NCBI GenBank assembly: GCA_016708305.1 | Contig: JADJGB010000008.1 | Span: 1,054,001-1,118,000, forward strand | Source of the DNA: Sphingobacteriales bacterium | GTDB taxonomy: Bacteria; Bacteroidota; Bacteroidia; Chitinophagales; Chitinophagaceae | Length of the DNA: 64,000 nt | Direction: 5' to 3' | In this document: piece by piece, positions 1 to 9,088 of the stretch | Numbering within the stretch: the stretch's first letter is position 1 | Layout of the letters: the number at the start of each line of letters is the position of its first letter | The notes under the pieces: generated by a model | What the model was told of the DNA's origin: nothing | Database searches by the model: none | Seen by the model: only the letters and a program-made list of their open reading frames with translations | Translations under genes and position numbers: made by a program

Positions 1-835
1 CCATCTATTGCCATCAACAGATCCGGTATTTAATAAATCATAGATATCCGGTTTCCCTGCGTACAAGGTGTCAGGTGTAATCGTATTCCAGTTAGTAACA
101 CCGACAAATCCCTTTTCATTACCTACCCATCTGATGTCGGGTCCGGCATCACTGAAGAATAAAACCTGCGGCTGCATTTTTCTGACAAGTTCTAATGTGC
201 CCGGCCAATCGTAATAGGTAGCGCCATTAATCTTTACAGAAGTACGCTTTCCACCGTAGTACCCATCACCGCCATTGGCGCCATCAAACCACATTTCAAA
301 AATAGGTCCATAATTGGTAAAAAGTTCTTTTAACTGATTTCTGTAGTAAGTAATATAGGCAGGTGTTCCATAATCAGCGTGGTTTCTGTCACAGGGAGAA
401 AGGTAAATTCCGAACTCCAATCCATATTCCTTCGCTGCTTCACTGGTTTCTTTCACCACATCTCCTTTACCATTTTTATAGGGACTGTTTTTACAGAATA
501 TTCCGTGTATTTGCTTGGCCACAAGGAAATCCATCATGATGTTTGGCGGTGAGAATGATTGCTTTGAAATCGGTTTCTTTCAGTGTTTGTGCCCACTGAT
601 TTGCATCTAATTCTGTAGGGTTAAATATTTCAGTACTTTCATCACCATATCCCTACTCTTTGTCCGTAAAGGTATTAGTAGTGAAATGAATAAATGCGTA
701 CATCTCCATTTCGTGCCACTGGAGTTGTTGTTTGGTGGGAATAGGATATACCGGTTGCGGAGGAAGTATCTTTTGAGAAAATAATTGGGTTGAAAAAAGA
801 ATTGAAACAGTTAAGAATAGGTAATATCTTTTCAT
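1..835 (-). CDS. Secreted alpha-L-fucosidase (GH29), 3' end outside window, disrupted
   Basis: The first 60 residues give a signal peptide ending near STQLFSQ and then the start of a GH29 catalytic domain (WHEMEMYAFIHF). The reading continues through TAKHHDGF, SPCDRNHADYG and FEMWFDGANGG, whose Asp is the expected GH29 nucleophile. It runs off the left edge, so the C-terminal part is not seen. Two breaks are visible: an in-frame TAG near 650, where homologues carry Trp (DKE-W-GYGDE), and a one-base shift near 528 just after HHDGF. GH29 enzymes release terminal L-fucose from glycans. It lies directly downstream of a second GH29 gene on the same strand, suggesting a fucoside-degrading pair. Family call is secure; whether the gene is truly broken is not. 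Confidence 0.75.
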
Positions 836-857
836 AAGAAATCTGATAATTTATTTT

Positions 858-2287
858 TTATACTGAAAACTGAGCCGGCGAATAATTTTTTCTCAGTTTT
901 GCAGGAACCTGCACTATTGTTTTGTTATTAACTACTTTCCATTTCGCTTTTTCGCCGGTGGCTACAGATATAATGCTGCTGCCCTTTGCCGGCGTATTTC
1001 CTTCCCATTCAATAGTTTGAGGCGTGTCCTTCTTTTGATTGAGATGAAGCGCATAGCCGGTCTTTTTGTCTTTCGACTGAACAAAAAAAGTATTGCCATC
1101 CACATAATGCTCAGTGGTTCTGGTATTATAAATAGCAATCCCGTTTTTCTTCATCCAGTCACCGATTTCATTGAGTTTTCCTACTACATCATCGGGGATT
1201 AATCCTTCGGGAGAAGGCCCCACGCCCAATAATAAACTGCCGCCTTTTGCTACGATTTCTATCAATGTGTGAACTATAGCATCTGATGATTTCAGTTTCT
1301 GATTTTTTACATACCCCCAGTCAGTACCCAGCGTCATACAGCTTTCCCAGGATAATCCAGTTTTCTATCGGGAACTCTCTGTTCGGGAGTTTGATAATTT
1401 TCGTAAGGGCCATGAACGGTTCTGTCCACAATTAAAATTCCGGGTTGATTTTTTCTTGCCATTGAGGCTATTCGTGGCATGTTGATGTCCTGACTCCACT
1501 CGGGTATTGGCGCATCCCATGATAAAACTTCATCGTTAACAGTCTCTTTTGGCCTCACCCAGCCGCCATCTAACCAGAGTATGTCTATTGCACCATAATC
1601 AGTCATCAGTTCTTGAATCTGATTGAAGGTGAGGTTTTTGTAATTTTCCCATTTCTGCGGATATTTTCTGATGTCATAATTATTATTTCGGTTGGCTGTA
1701 GCGTAATATGGCCACCAGTAATCCTGATTATGCCAATCGGGTTTTGAAAAATAAGCGCCAATCATCATACCTTTATTTCTAAAAGCATTAAAAACATATT
1801 TCGCCACATTTGCCTTAGGATGATGAGAGAAAGGCCCGTTACTGATTTTAAAATCTGACTGTCTGGTGTCAAACATATTAAACCCGTCATGATGCTTTGT
1901 GGTGAATACCAAGTATTTCATACCGGCGTTGGATGCGGCATCGGCCCATTGTTCCGGGTTAAATTTCTGAGGATTAAAACGATCTTTCAAGCCCCAGTAC
2001 CACCGTTTATAACCTTCATAGTTATTGGTTATGGACGTATCCCTGTTTATCCAGTCTTCTGAGCAAATAGACCATGACTCAATAATACCCGGAACCGCAT
2101 AAAGACCCCAGTGGATAATCATTCCAAATTTTTGATCCTGCCATTGATCCAGTTTGTTTTTTACAAGTGGTTCAGCAGGCCATTCATACTTTGATGATTG
2201 TGGATGCACGCCCTGATCTTGAGCCTGCAGATAGCAAAAACCTGCTATTGTAAATAAAAAAATAAACAAGAAAGTTCTTTTAATCAT
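858..2287 (-). CDS. Secreted alpha-L-fucosidase (GH29), one frameshift
   Basis: A signal peptide (cleavage near YLQAQ) leads into a GH29 barrel: KFGMIIHWGLYAVPG, FTTKHHDGFNMF and DILWLDGGW, with Asp240 as the likely nucleophile. The reading frame shifts near 1345 (after DRKLDYPGK) and resumes with TLGTDWGYVKNQKLKS, followed by the usual GGSLLLGVGPSPEG segment and a short C-terminal beta domain. Joined, the protein is about 475 residues, normal for bacterial GH29. It would act in the periplasm or at the cell surface on fucosylated oligosaccharides. It is followed 22 bp later by another GH29 gene on the same strand. The frameshift sits in an otherwise conserved stretch and is probably a sequence error. 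Confidence 0.85.
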
Positions 2288-2390
2288 AAATCTGTTTTTA
2301 TGGAAGCCGTGTCAAATTCTTATAATTTTAAAATTGAAAGGTATAAAAAATTAATGGTTATACCTGCCTCCCTGATAAATATCATTTTTA

Positions 2391-2430
2391 CAATAGAAAA
2401 CGGCCTGGACTTTAATAATCCAAGCCGTTT
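2391..2430 (-). terminator. Rho-independent terminator downstream of mrp
   Basis: On the minus strand AACGGC-TTGGA is mirrored by TCCAG-GCCGTT around a short A/T loop, followed by TTTTC. It lies about 45 bp past the mrp stop codon and separates mrp from the fucosidase genes. Confidence 0.7.
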
Positions 2431-2472
2431 CAACGAAAATCAGGTTTGTAAAAATTCTATTTTTTTATTCAA

Positions 2473-3546
2473 TTAGGCATTTGCCTTTTGTGCATTAACC
2501 ACACTTACAAAGCGTGCTACTTCTCCTGCAAAATTTTTGAAAGCGCCTTTGGTAATCTCATCATCTCCCATCATGATTGGTACTCCGATGTCGCCTCCTT
2601 CACGTATGCTTTGTACCAATGGTATCTCGCCTAAGAACGGTACGTCATATTCTTCTGCAAGCCTTTTACCGCCTTCTTTTCCAAAGATGTAGTACTTATT
2701 ATCAGGTAGTTCGGCCGGGGTAAAATAACTCATGTTTTCAACAATTCCGATGATGGGTGTATTGAGTTGCGCCTGGCCAAACATAGCAATACCTTTCTTG
2801 GCATCTGCAAGAGCAACGTCTTGCGGCGTGGTTACTATTACCACTCCGGTTACTTCCACTGTTTGCACCAATGTCAGGTGTATATCTCCTGTGCCTGGTG
2901 GCATGTCCACAACCAGATAATCCAGATCGCCCCAGTCTGTATCGGCAATAAACTGGCGGATGGCGCTACTGGCCATCGGACCGCGCCATACCACAGCTTT
3001 GCTTTCATCTACCAACAGGCCGATACTTAATAACTTTAATCCATATCTGTCTAAAGGAGCAATTAGCGGCTTCCCATCCACATCTCTCATCATTGGTCTT
3101 TCGCCCCTTACGCCAAACATGATGGGTACACTCGGACCATAAATATCAGCGTCCATCAGACCCACCTTTGCACCTGATTGTGCAAGCGCCAGCGCCAGAT
3201 TAGCTGCAACAGTACTCTTACCTACACCTCCCTTGCCACTCACTACCGAAATAATATTTTTTACACCTTTTAATACGTCATTAGGATTGAATCTGGTGGT
3301 AGAAGTATTACTACTAAAACCAATTTTTATAACTGCATCTTCATTAACCATTGATTTTATGGCTTTTATGCAGTCATTTTTCATTTTGTCCTTCAATGGG
3401 CAGGCAGGGGTAGTTAATTCAATATCAAAAGAAATATAATTGTTATCAATATTGAGGTTTTTAATCATAGTGAGCGTAACCAGATCGTTCTTCAAATCGG
3501 GTTCCTGCACAGTACTTAGTGCCGCCAAAACTTTTTCTTTAGTCAT
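2473..3546 (-). CDS. mrp: Mrp/ApbC-type P-loop ATPase, Fe-S cluster carrier
   Basis: 357 residues. An N-terminal MIP18/DUF59-like domain (about 1-85, with TTPACPLK around Cys49) is followed by a MinD/Mrp ATPase with a deviant Walker A, GKGGVGKS, at 104-111, and downstream VDMPPGTGDIHLTL. Mrp proteins bind and transfer Fe-S clusters in the cytosol. The C-terminal CxxC pair that bridges a cluster in many Mrp proteins is not present here: the segment reads YFTPAELPDNKYYIFG with no cysteine, as far as I know common in Bacteroidota. The gene is transcribed alone, divergent from a secreted protein gene and closed by a clear terminator. Confidence 0.93.
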   Translation of the reverse strand: MTKEKVLAALSTVQEPDLKNDLVTLTMIKNLNIDNNYISFDIELTTPACPLKDKMKNDCIKAIKSMVNEDAVIKIGFSSNTSTTRFNPNDVLKGVKNIISVVSGKGGVGKSTVAANLALALAQSGAKVGLMDADIYGPSVPIMFGVRGERPMMRDVDGKPLIAPLDRYGLKLLSIGLLVDESKAVVWRGPMASSAIRQFIADTDWGDLDYLVVDMPPGTGDIHLTLVQTVEVTGVVIVTTPQDVALADAKKGIAMFGQAQLNTPIIGIVENMSYFTPAELPDNKYYIFGKEGGKRLAEEYDVPFLGEIPLVQSIREGGDIGVPIMMGDDEITKGAFKNFAGEVARFVSVVNAQKANA

Positions 3547-3635
3547 TTCTTTAAAGCTTATGTTAAAATCGAATACAAACTACAAAGTTAAACACTCTCA
3601 GGGTCATTTTGTTGTCTAATATTAAAATGTGTACT

Positions 3636-3643
3636 TAAATTTG
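3636..3643 (+). promoter_or_regulatory. Candidate Bacteroidota -7 box (TAAATTTG)
   Basis: A perfect TAnnTTTG match with a TTG about 21 bp upstream (3612-3614). A start site 5-7 bp downstream would fall on or next to the GTG start at 3649, implying a leaderless or nearly leaderless mRNA. Confidence 0.35.
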
Positions 3644-3648
3644 ACGCT

Positions 3649-4290
3649 GTGAAAAGATTATTCAGGATTTTAATACTTCTGGCGCTGATTTCTCCGCTTT
3701 CGGCAAATGCCCAGTTTGAAAAGGCGCGTGATTCGGTAATACAGTTGTTTGGTATTGTTACCACCTCTGACAGCTTAGAGGGGATTCCGGCGGTGAGTGT
3801 TACGATTAGAGGAACCAACAGAGGTACTATAACCAATAAAGATGGTGTGTTTTCTATTGCGGCTTTAAAGGGCGATGTAATTGAATTTACGCATGTGAGC
3901 TACGAACCATTGGTAAAGACAATTCCTAAAAACATTGAAGGTACGCAGCACGGAATGGTGGTTTTGATGACAAAGGATATTAAATATCTTCCGGTGGCCA
4001 TTATAAAACCAAGACCAACAAAAGAGCAATTTGCGCGTGATTTTGTAAATGTGAGTGTGGCAGATGATGAAATGGAGCTTATCAGGAAAAATAATACTGC
4101 CTCAATGCGGCGGGTCTTAATGCGTACAACACCACTTGACGGTCGCGAAGCTACTAATATGCAGTTGAACAAGTTGTATGAAAAAACAAAATATCAGGGG
4201 CAGGTGCCACCAATGAATATTTTTAACCCTGCGGCATGGAGTGAATTTATTCAGGCATGGAAGCGTGGTGACTTCAAACGAAAAAATTAA
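3649..4290 (+). CDS. Secreted CarboxypepD_reg-like domain protein
   Basis: 213 residues from a GTG start, chosen because it gives a complete signal peptide (hydrophobic FRILILLALISPLSANA). Residues about 34-105 form a carboxypeptidase-regulatory-like beta-sandwich (VTTSDSLEGIPAVSVTIRGT, GTITNKDGVFSI), the fold found at the N-terminus of TonB-dependent receptors. Here there is no receptor barrel. The remaining 100 residues are charged and of unknown fold. Similar stand-alone proteins are common in Bacteroidota and lack a defined role; envelope location is inferred from the signal peptide. It is divergent from mrp and converges on the anti-sigma-like gene with a 3-bp gap. Confidence 0.75.
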   Translation: MKRLFRILILLALISPLSANAQFEKARDSVIQLFGIVTTSDSLEGIPAVSVTIRGTNRGTITNKDGVFSIAALKGDVIEFTHVSYEPLVKTIPKNIEGTQHGMVVLMTKDIKYLPVAIIKPRPTKEQFARDFVNVSVADDEMELIRKNNTASMRRVLMRTTPLDGREATNMQLNKLYEKTKYQGQVPPMNIFNPAAWSEFIQAWKRGDFKRKN

Positions 4291-4293
4291 TTG

Positions 4294-4653
4294 TCAGGAG
4301 GCATAATACCGGATATAAATAAAGACCAATACCAAAATAATGAGTAAAATAAGAATAGAGAAATAAACAGCCCACTGTGGTTTCAACATTCGTTTGTTTC
4401 TGTTTTGTTTTTGTTTTTCTAATTTTTTCTTCAGATCACGGTTCAGTGCATCTACCATCAACTCAATACCTTCCTTGTCTTTTATTTCCTGCAATCCTTC
4501 CAGCGCCTCATTATCAAAAGAGTCCTTCAGCAGTTGTTTTTCCACTTTATGCTTCTGAGTGTCAGAAAGTTGATTATTGAGGTACTTCAATAGGGTTTCC
4601 TGATCGGTAGTTCCTTGCAGATGGGATAATATGTCCTTCAGATTTTCAGACAT
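4294..4653 (-). CDS. Single-pass membrane protein, likely anti-sigma factor
   Basis: 119 residues. A soluble acidic/basic N-terminal region (1-90) rich in helical heptads is followed by one transmembrane helix near the C-terminus (WAVYFSILILLIILVLVFIY) and a very short periplasmic tail. Its start overlaps the end of the upstream ECF sigma gene by 8 bp, so the two are translationally coupled. The layout (cytosolic helical domain plus one membrane anchor) fits an anti-sigma factor, but I see no zinc-binding HxxxCxxC motif and no FecR domain. Function is inferred mainly from position. Confidence 0.6.
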   Translation of the reverse strand: MSENLKDILSHLQGTTDQETLLKYLNNQLSDTQKHKVEKQLLKDSFDNEALEGLQEIKDKEGIELMVDALNRDLKKKLEKQKQNRNKRMLKPQWAVYFSILILLIILVLVFIYIRYYAS

Positions 4654-5233
4654 TATTTTGAGATTGTTTCAATTTTTTTTCAATACTGATTTTTAAATTT
4701 CGTTTACCGTTTTGTATAAAACTTTTTACCTGTAATAAACTATACCCCGTTACATCACTTACCTCCTGATAACTGTTTTTTTGGAGGTAAAACAAAGTTA
4801 TGCATTGCTTTTGTTCTGTGTTTAATTCTTTTAGCGCTACTTCAAGAAGTTCAATAGGTATATCATTTTTCGCATTGGTGAATTCATGGCCTATTGTAAA
4901 GTCATTGTAAATATTGTTTTTGTCAGAAATTTCTTCGTGGTACAATTTTTTCTTGTCTCGCAATATCGTAAGGCAGGAGTTTCGCGCTACCATATAAAGC
5001 CAGGGCTTGAAATTTTCTATTTTATACTTCTGAACATCTTGTAATACTTTTAAAAAAATTTGCTGCACGGTGTCTCGAGCCTCTTCTTCATTTTTCAGAT
5101 ATTTCATGCACACACCCAAAAGCAACAAGGTATATCGCTGCAACAAAATACCCAACCATTCGTTTTCTTTATTTTTCAAAAAACGCTGCAGGAGTTCATC
5201 ATCGCTTATATGGCTGAATTTGTCCTTTTTCAC
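4646..5233 (-). CDS. ECF-family RNA polymerase sigma factor
   Basis: 195 residues with both ECF regions. Region 2 is at about 20-95 (EEEARDTVQQIFLKVLQDV, then WLYMVARNSCLTILRDKKK). Region 4 is at about 130-180 (LNTEQKQCITLFYLQKNSYQ, a helix-turn-helix ending near QVKSFIQNGKRNLK). ECF factors direct RNA polymerase to a small regulon, typically envelope-related. It forms a two-gene operon with the downstream membrane protein, which probably restrains it. There is no SusCD-type transport locus next to it, so it is more likely a stress or envelope regulator than a polysaccharide-utilisation regulator. Confidence 0.9.
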   Translation of the reverse strand: MKKDKFSHISDDELLQRFLKNKENEWLGILLQRYTLLLLGVCMKYLKNEEEARDTVQQIFLKVLQDVQKYKIENFKPWLYMVARNSCLTILRDKKKLYHEEISDKNNIYNDFTIGHEFTNAKNDIPIELLEVALKELNTEQKQCITLFYLQKNSYQEVSDVTGYSLLQVKSFIQNGKRNLKISIEKKLKQSQNNV

Positions 5234-5301
5234 AATTTAATGGAATCTGTCTTTTGATAATATGATGCTTTTACAGCCGTTTTTCCATAACCATACCTAT
5301 G

Positions 5302-5628
5302 TTATTTTAGTTTTTCGTTTGATTGGTGCCGATTAGCATCCCGTATGTCTTTCTTTTCAAAGTTTTTTTCCAATGCTTCCGTTAGGTCAACGCCTGTCTG
5401 GTTTGCAAGGCATATCAATACCCACAATACATCCGCCATTTCATCAGGCAAGTTGTATTTTTTATCAGATTCTTTAAACGACTGATCGCCATATTTACGG
5501 GCCATTATCCGCGCCAGTTCGCCTATTTCCTCTGTCAGGATAGTCATATTGGTCAGTTCGCTGAAATAGCGGATACCTACCGTTGTGATCCAATGGTCAA
5601 CCTGCTGTTGTGCTTCCTTAATAGTCAT
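5302..5628 (-). CDS. MazG-like nucleotide pyrophosphohydrolase
   Basis: 108 residues, the size of a single-domain all-alpha NTP pyrophosphohydrolase. The metal-binding acidic residues are visible as EEIGE at 33-37 and DEMAD at 62-66, matching the ExxE...ExxD pattern of MazG and dUTPase-like enzymes. Such proteins hydrolyse non-canonical or excess NTPs to NMP plus PPi. It is downstream of dtd with only 3 bp between them, so the two quality-control enzymes are probably co-transcribed. Confidence 0.85.
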   Translation of the reverse strand: MTIKEAQQQVDHWITTVGIRYFSELTNMTILTEEIGELARIMARKYGDQSFKESDKKYNLPDEMADVLWVLICLANQTGVDLTEALEKNFEKKDIRDANRHQSNEKLK

Positions 5629-5631
5629 TTT

Positions 5632-6084
5632 TTATTCTTTTATTTTTGTATCAATGATAATGGTAACCGGGCCGTCATTCAGCAGTTGCACCTTCATTTC
5701 GGCGCCAAATTCGCCGGTTGCAATTTTTTTACCCAAATCATTTTCGAGTTGCTGTATCATTTTTTCATACATGGGTATTGCAAATTCGGGTTTGCTGGCT
5801 TTAATATAGGAAGGCCTGTTGCCTTTTCGGGTAGATGCATGTAAAGTAAATTGGCTTACTAAAAGAATGTCACCTCCGATATCTTTTACCGAAAGATTCA
5901 TCACTCCGTTTTCATCATCAAAAACCCTTAACTGAACTATTTTTTGACTCAGCCAGCGAATGTCATCATCAGTATCTGCATCTTCAATTCCCAACAATAC
6001 TAATAGTCCTGCGCTGATGGAAGAATACAGATTTTGATTAATGGTTACGCTTGCTGCCGTTACTCTTTGTATGACCACTCTCAT
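5632..6084 (-). CDS. dtd: D-aminoacyl-tRNA deacylase
   Basis: 150 residues, full length for the family. Starts with MRVVIQRVTAASV and carries the family signatures LLVSQFTLHAST and, near the C-terminus, NDGPVTI, which contains the cross-subunit GxxT/GP motif that gives chiral selectivity. DTD removes D-amino acids (and glycine mischarged on tRNA-Ala) from tRNA in the cytosol. First gene of a two-gene unit with the MazG-like protein. The 277-bp region upstream is shared with the divergent lemA gene. Confidence 0.95.
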   Translation of the reverse strand: MRVVIQRVTAASVTINQNLYSSISAGLLVLLGIEDADTDDDIRWLSQKIVQLRVFDDENGVMNLSVKDIGGDILLVSQFTLHASTRKGNRPSYIKASKPEFAIPMYEKMIQQLENDLGKKIATGEFGAEMKVQLLNDGPVTIIIDTKIKE

Positions 6085-6301
6085 GCTTTAAATGTAGAAT
6101 CTAAAATGTGAAATTCAAAATTTTAGTTTTTATGGGTACCTATTCAGTTTTTATTGAAGGGTGTTGATTTGCAAGAAAGGAGTGTCAACTCCTGAAAAAA
6201 ATGACAAGGATAAGCGATGAACACCTATGTAGTCAAGAGGGTATTTTCTAATACCTATACCGCAAATAGGTGAAAAAGAGAAATTTTCAGATGTAGTTTC
6301 A

Positions 6302-6309
6302 TAATTTTG
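6302..6309 (+). promoter_or_regulatory. Candidate Bacteroidota -7 box (TAATTTTG) for lemA
   Basis: TAATTTTG matches TAnnTTTG exactly and sits about 53 bp before the lemA start codon. No good TTG is seen at the -33 distance, so the call rests on the -7 box alone. Confidence 0.35.
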
Positions 6310-6361
6310 ACATAGCATTAATTAATTTTAAATTTCTTTTTATTTAACAAAAAAAATAAAT

Positions 6362-6919
6362 ATGATTCAATCTATTATTTTGATTGGAATGATTGTGCTA
6401 CTGGCTTTTATGCTGATTGGCATTTTCAACAAATTTGTGCGCAACCGTAACACGGTTAAGGATGCCTGGAGCAATATTGATGTGATGCTCAAGCGTCGTC
6501 ATGACCTGATTCCAAATCTGGTTAATACTGTAAAAGGATATGCTGCTCATGAAAGTGGCACTTTGGAAAAAGTGATTCAGGCCCGTAATGCTGCCATGAG
6601 TGCGCCCAAAGGAGACATCAACGCTCAAATAGCAGCCGAAAATCAATTGCAGCAATCTCTGCGTAGCATCTTTGCATTAAGTGAAAACTATCCTGATCTG
6701 AAAGCAAACGCATCTTTCCTCGATTTACAAAATAAACTAAATGAAATTGAAGAAGGTCTGGAAAGAAGCCGCCGATATTATAATGGTACTGTAAGGGAAA
6801 ATAATAATTATGGGGAAAGTTTTCCAGGAGTGCTTTTTGCCGGAATGTTTGGGTATAAGCATTTCGACTTTTTTGAAGCTGCTGCACAGGAAAGGGAAGT
6901 TCCCAATGTTCAGTTTTAA
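6362..6919 (+). CDS. LemA family protein
   Basis: 185 residues. One N-terminal transmembrane helix (IILIGMIVLLAFMLIGIF) is followed by the LemA helical bundle with its conserved NxxRxxYN pattern: KDAWSNIDVMLKRRHDLIPN near the start and RSRRYYNGTVRENNNYG near the end. The C-terminus FPNVQF-like (REVPNVQF) is typical. LemA proteins are membrane anchored with the helical domain outside; their biochemical role is unsettled. It is immediately followed by a DUF2207 gene, a pairing seen widely in bacteria, so the two probably work together at the membrane. Confidence 0.92.
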   Translation: MIQSIILIGMIVLLAFMLIGIFNKFVRNRNTVKDAWSNIDVMLKRRHDLIPNLVNTVKGYAAHESGTLEKVIQARNAAMSAPKGDINAQIAAENQLQQSLRSIFALSENYPDLKANASFLDLQNKLNEIEEGLERSRRYYNGTVRENNNYGESFPGVLFAGMFGYKHFDFFEAAAQEREVPNVQF

Positions 6920-6949
6920 ATATTGATTCCGTTCCTTTTATATTTTTTT

Positions 6950-8655
6950 ATGAAGGCAAACTTTTTCTACAAATGGAGTTCAATTTTTTCCCTGCTATTG
7001 CTGATCTGTTCTATTAGCGTAGCTCAGGGCTTTTCTGTAAAAGAATTAAATGTAAAAATAGAAATTAATAAAAAAGGTTATTTTGATGTAACGGAAAAAT
7101 ATGATGTGATTTTCGATATTGAAAAGCACGGGTTATGGCGAAAGATACCAATTAAATATAATTTCCAAGATGAAGATGGAGCGGTATCAAAAAGAAGTAT
7201 TAAGATTTCAAAAATAAAAGTACTCGGATGGCAATATGAGACGGAAGGAGGCTGGTTGGAGGACATAATCTGGGGATAAAAATCGGAGACCCTGATAAAT
7301 ATGTTAGCGGAGAGCAGGTGTATATTATTCAATATCGGGTGGAGCGAGCATTTATTTATGAGAAGAATAATGATGTATTTTATTGGAATCTGATGGGTCG
7401 GGAATGGGAAGCGGAATTTAAAAAGGTGAATTTTACGGTGACGCTTCCTGAGAACTTACCGCTTGCCAAAGGTCAATATTTTGTATATACCGGAGAGGTA
7501 GGAGATACTTCCACAAATGCTACCTACCAATACGAAAACGAAGTACTAACCGGCTCGTCTAATGAAATGCTGGGGAATGGGAAGGACATGACAATAATGA
7601 TTAAGTTGCCAAAGGGAGTGATTGTAGAAAAAGCATCTAATCAGCTTCTCTGGGAAGACTATCAATGGGTGAGTTTTTTACTGCCATTGTTGTTACTCTT
7701 TTATTTCCTCTGGGACAAATATGGCAAAGACAAAGCAATGCCAAAAGTGGTTGAGTATTTCCCCCCTACGGGTGTTGATCCTGTAATGGCCGGTTATCTT
7801 ATTGATGATAAGGCTGATTCGCGTGACCTTACATCTTTGATTCCTCATTGGGGTGCCAACGGTTATCTGTTTCTTACTGAAGTCGGGAAAAAGGGACTTT
7901 TTAGTAAAATGGATATTGTTTTGAAAAAGTTGAAGGATATTCCATCCAATGTTCATTCTTATGAAAGAACTTTTTTTAATGGATTGTTTAGTTCAGGAGA
8001 TGAGATAAAAGTGAGCGATCTTAAAGACAGTTTTTATGCCACCATGAACTCTGCAAAAAGCCAGTTGAGTAGCGCTGCACGTGCAGACGGCTATTACGAT
8101 AGGAAGTCACATTTGATGCGTTTTATCGTGGCTGGCGGTTTGTTAATATTAGGTGGTTTGGGTGGATGGTTGATGACGTCTGTATATGGAGTAATAGCAT
8201 TAATAACGTGGTTAGTGGTGTGCGTCATACTGGCAATATGGAGTGTGAAAATAATGAAACGCCCCACCGAAAAAGGAGATGCGGCAAAGCAACAGACCCG
8301 GGGTTTTAAAATGTTTATTGAAAAAGCTGAGAAAGATAAACTGGAGTATTTGCTTCTTGATGATCCATCCTATTTTGAAAAGACACTTGCTTATGCAGTT
8401 TCTTTTGGAATGGCAAAAAAATGGGCGCGTAAATTTAATGGATTGAATTTGCAACCTCCGGGATGGTACCATGGTTCAACCTTGTCGGGTACAACAGAGG
8501 GTGCTTTTAATGCAGCTGCATTTACAGATAGTTTTACCAGTTCTATGTCGAGCATGTCCAGTACGATGGTTAGCTCGCCTTCTTCTTCAGGGAGTTCATC
8601 GGGAGGAGGTTCCAGTGGTGGCGGCTTTGGCGGTGGTGGTGGTGGAAGCTGGTAA
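6950..8655 (+). CDS. DUF2207 membrane protein, one frameshift
   Basis: Start chosen at the ATG at 6950, which begins a signal peptide (SIFSLLLLICSISVAQG). The extracytoplasmic DUF2207 domain follows (GYFDVTEKYDVIF, GLWRKIPIKY). A one-base shift near 7278 interrupts it at EGGWLED; the frame resumes and includes VYIIQYRVERAF. A transmembrane helix (WVSFLLPLLLLFYFL), a cytosolic region, a second hydrophobic pair (about 8120-8255) and a Ser/Gly-rich tail ending GGGFGGGGGGSW complete the protein, about 568 residues. The Gly-rich tail is a known DUF2207 feature. The gene follows lemA by about 30 bp. The molecular function of the family is unknown. Confidence 0.85.
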
Positions 8656-8679
8656 ACCAGTATTATTTTTTATAAACTT

Positions 8680-9072
8680 ATGGATGTTTCAAAAGAAATT
8701 GAGTTTCAAACTACCCGAAGTGGTGGCAAAGGCGGTCAAAATGTAAACAAGGTAGAAACTGCCGTGATAGCCTCGTTTCACATCGGGAACTCATTGTTGT
8801 TGACCGATGAGCAGAAATTTATTCTGGTTCAGAAGTTATCGAACAGGATAAATAAGGAGGGTTTTTTGCAGGTAAAATCTCAAACTTACCGTACTCAACT
8901 TGATAATAGAGAAGATGCTATAAAAAGGATAAACGAACTGATTGCTAAGGCGCTTCAAAAAAAGAAAGCACGTATTGCCACCAAAGCCACCCGGGCTTCT
9001 GTTGAAAAAAGAATTGTATCAAAAAAGCAAAAAAGTGAAATTAAAGAGGAGAGAAGAAAGGTAAGAATTTGA
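8680..9072 (+). CDS. arfB: ArfB/YaeJ-like peptidyl-tRNA hydrolase (RF-1 domain)
   Basis: 130 residues. The release-factor GGQ motif is at 18-20 within TTRSGGKGGQNVNKVET. The C-terminal tail (about 95-130) is strongly basic with alternating Lys/Arg, as needed to enter the empty mRNA channel of a stalled ribosome. No stop-codon-recognition domain is present. ArfB proteins hydrolyse peptidyl-tRNA on non-stop ribosomes. Located 25 bp after the DUF2207 gene; converges on the S24 repressor gene with a 16-bp gap. Confidence 0.9.
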   Translation: MDVSKEIEFQTTRSGGKGGQNVNKVETAVIASFHIGNSLLLTDEQKFILVQKLSNRINKEGFLQVKSQTYRTQLDNREDAIKRINELIAKALQKKKARIATKATRASVEKRIVSKKQKSEIKEERRKVRI

Positions 9073-9088
9073 AGGATTGATAATTTTC

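Noticed and set aside
8471..8746. Plus-strand ORF overlapping the end of the DUF2207 gene
   Set aside because: It is the shifted reading of the Ser/Gly-rich tail, giving a biased Val/Leu/Gln product, and runs into the ArfB gene.
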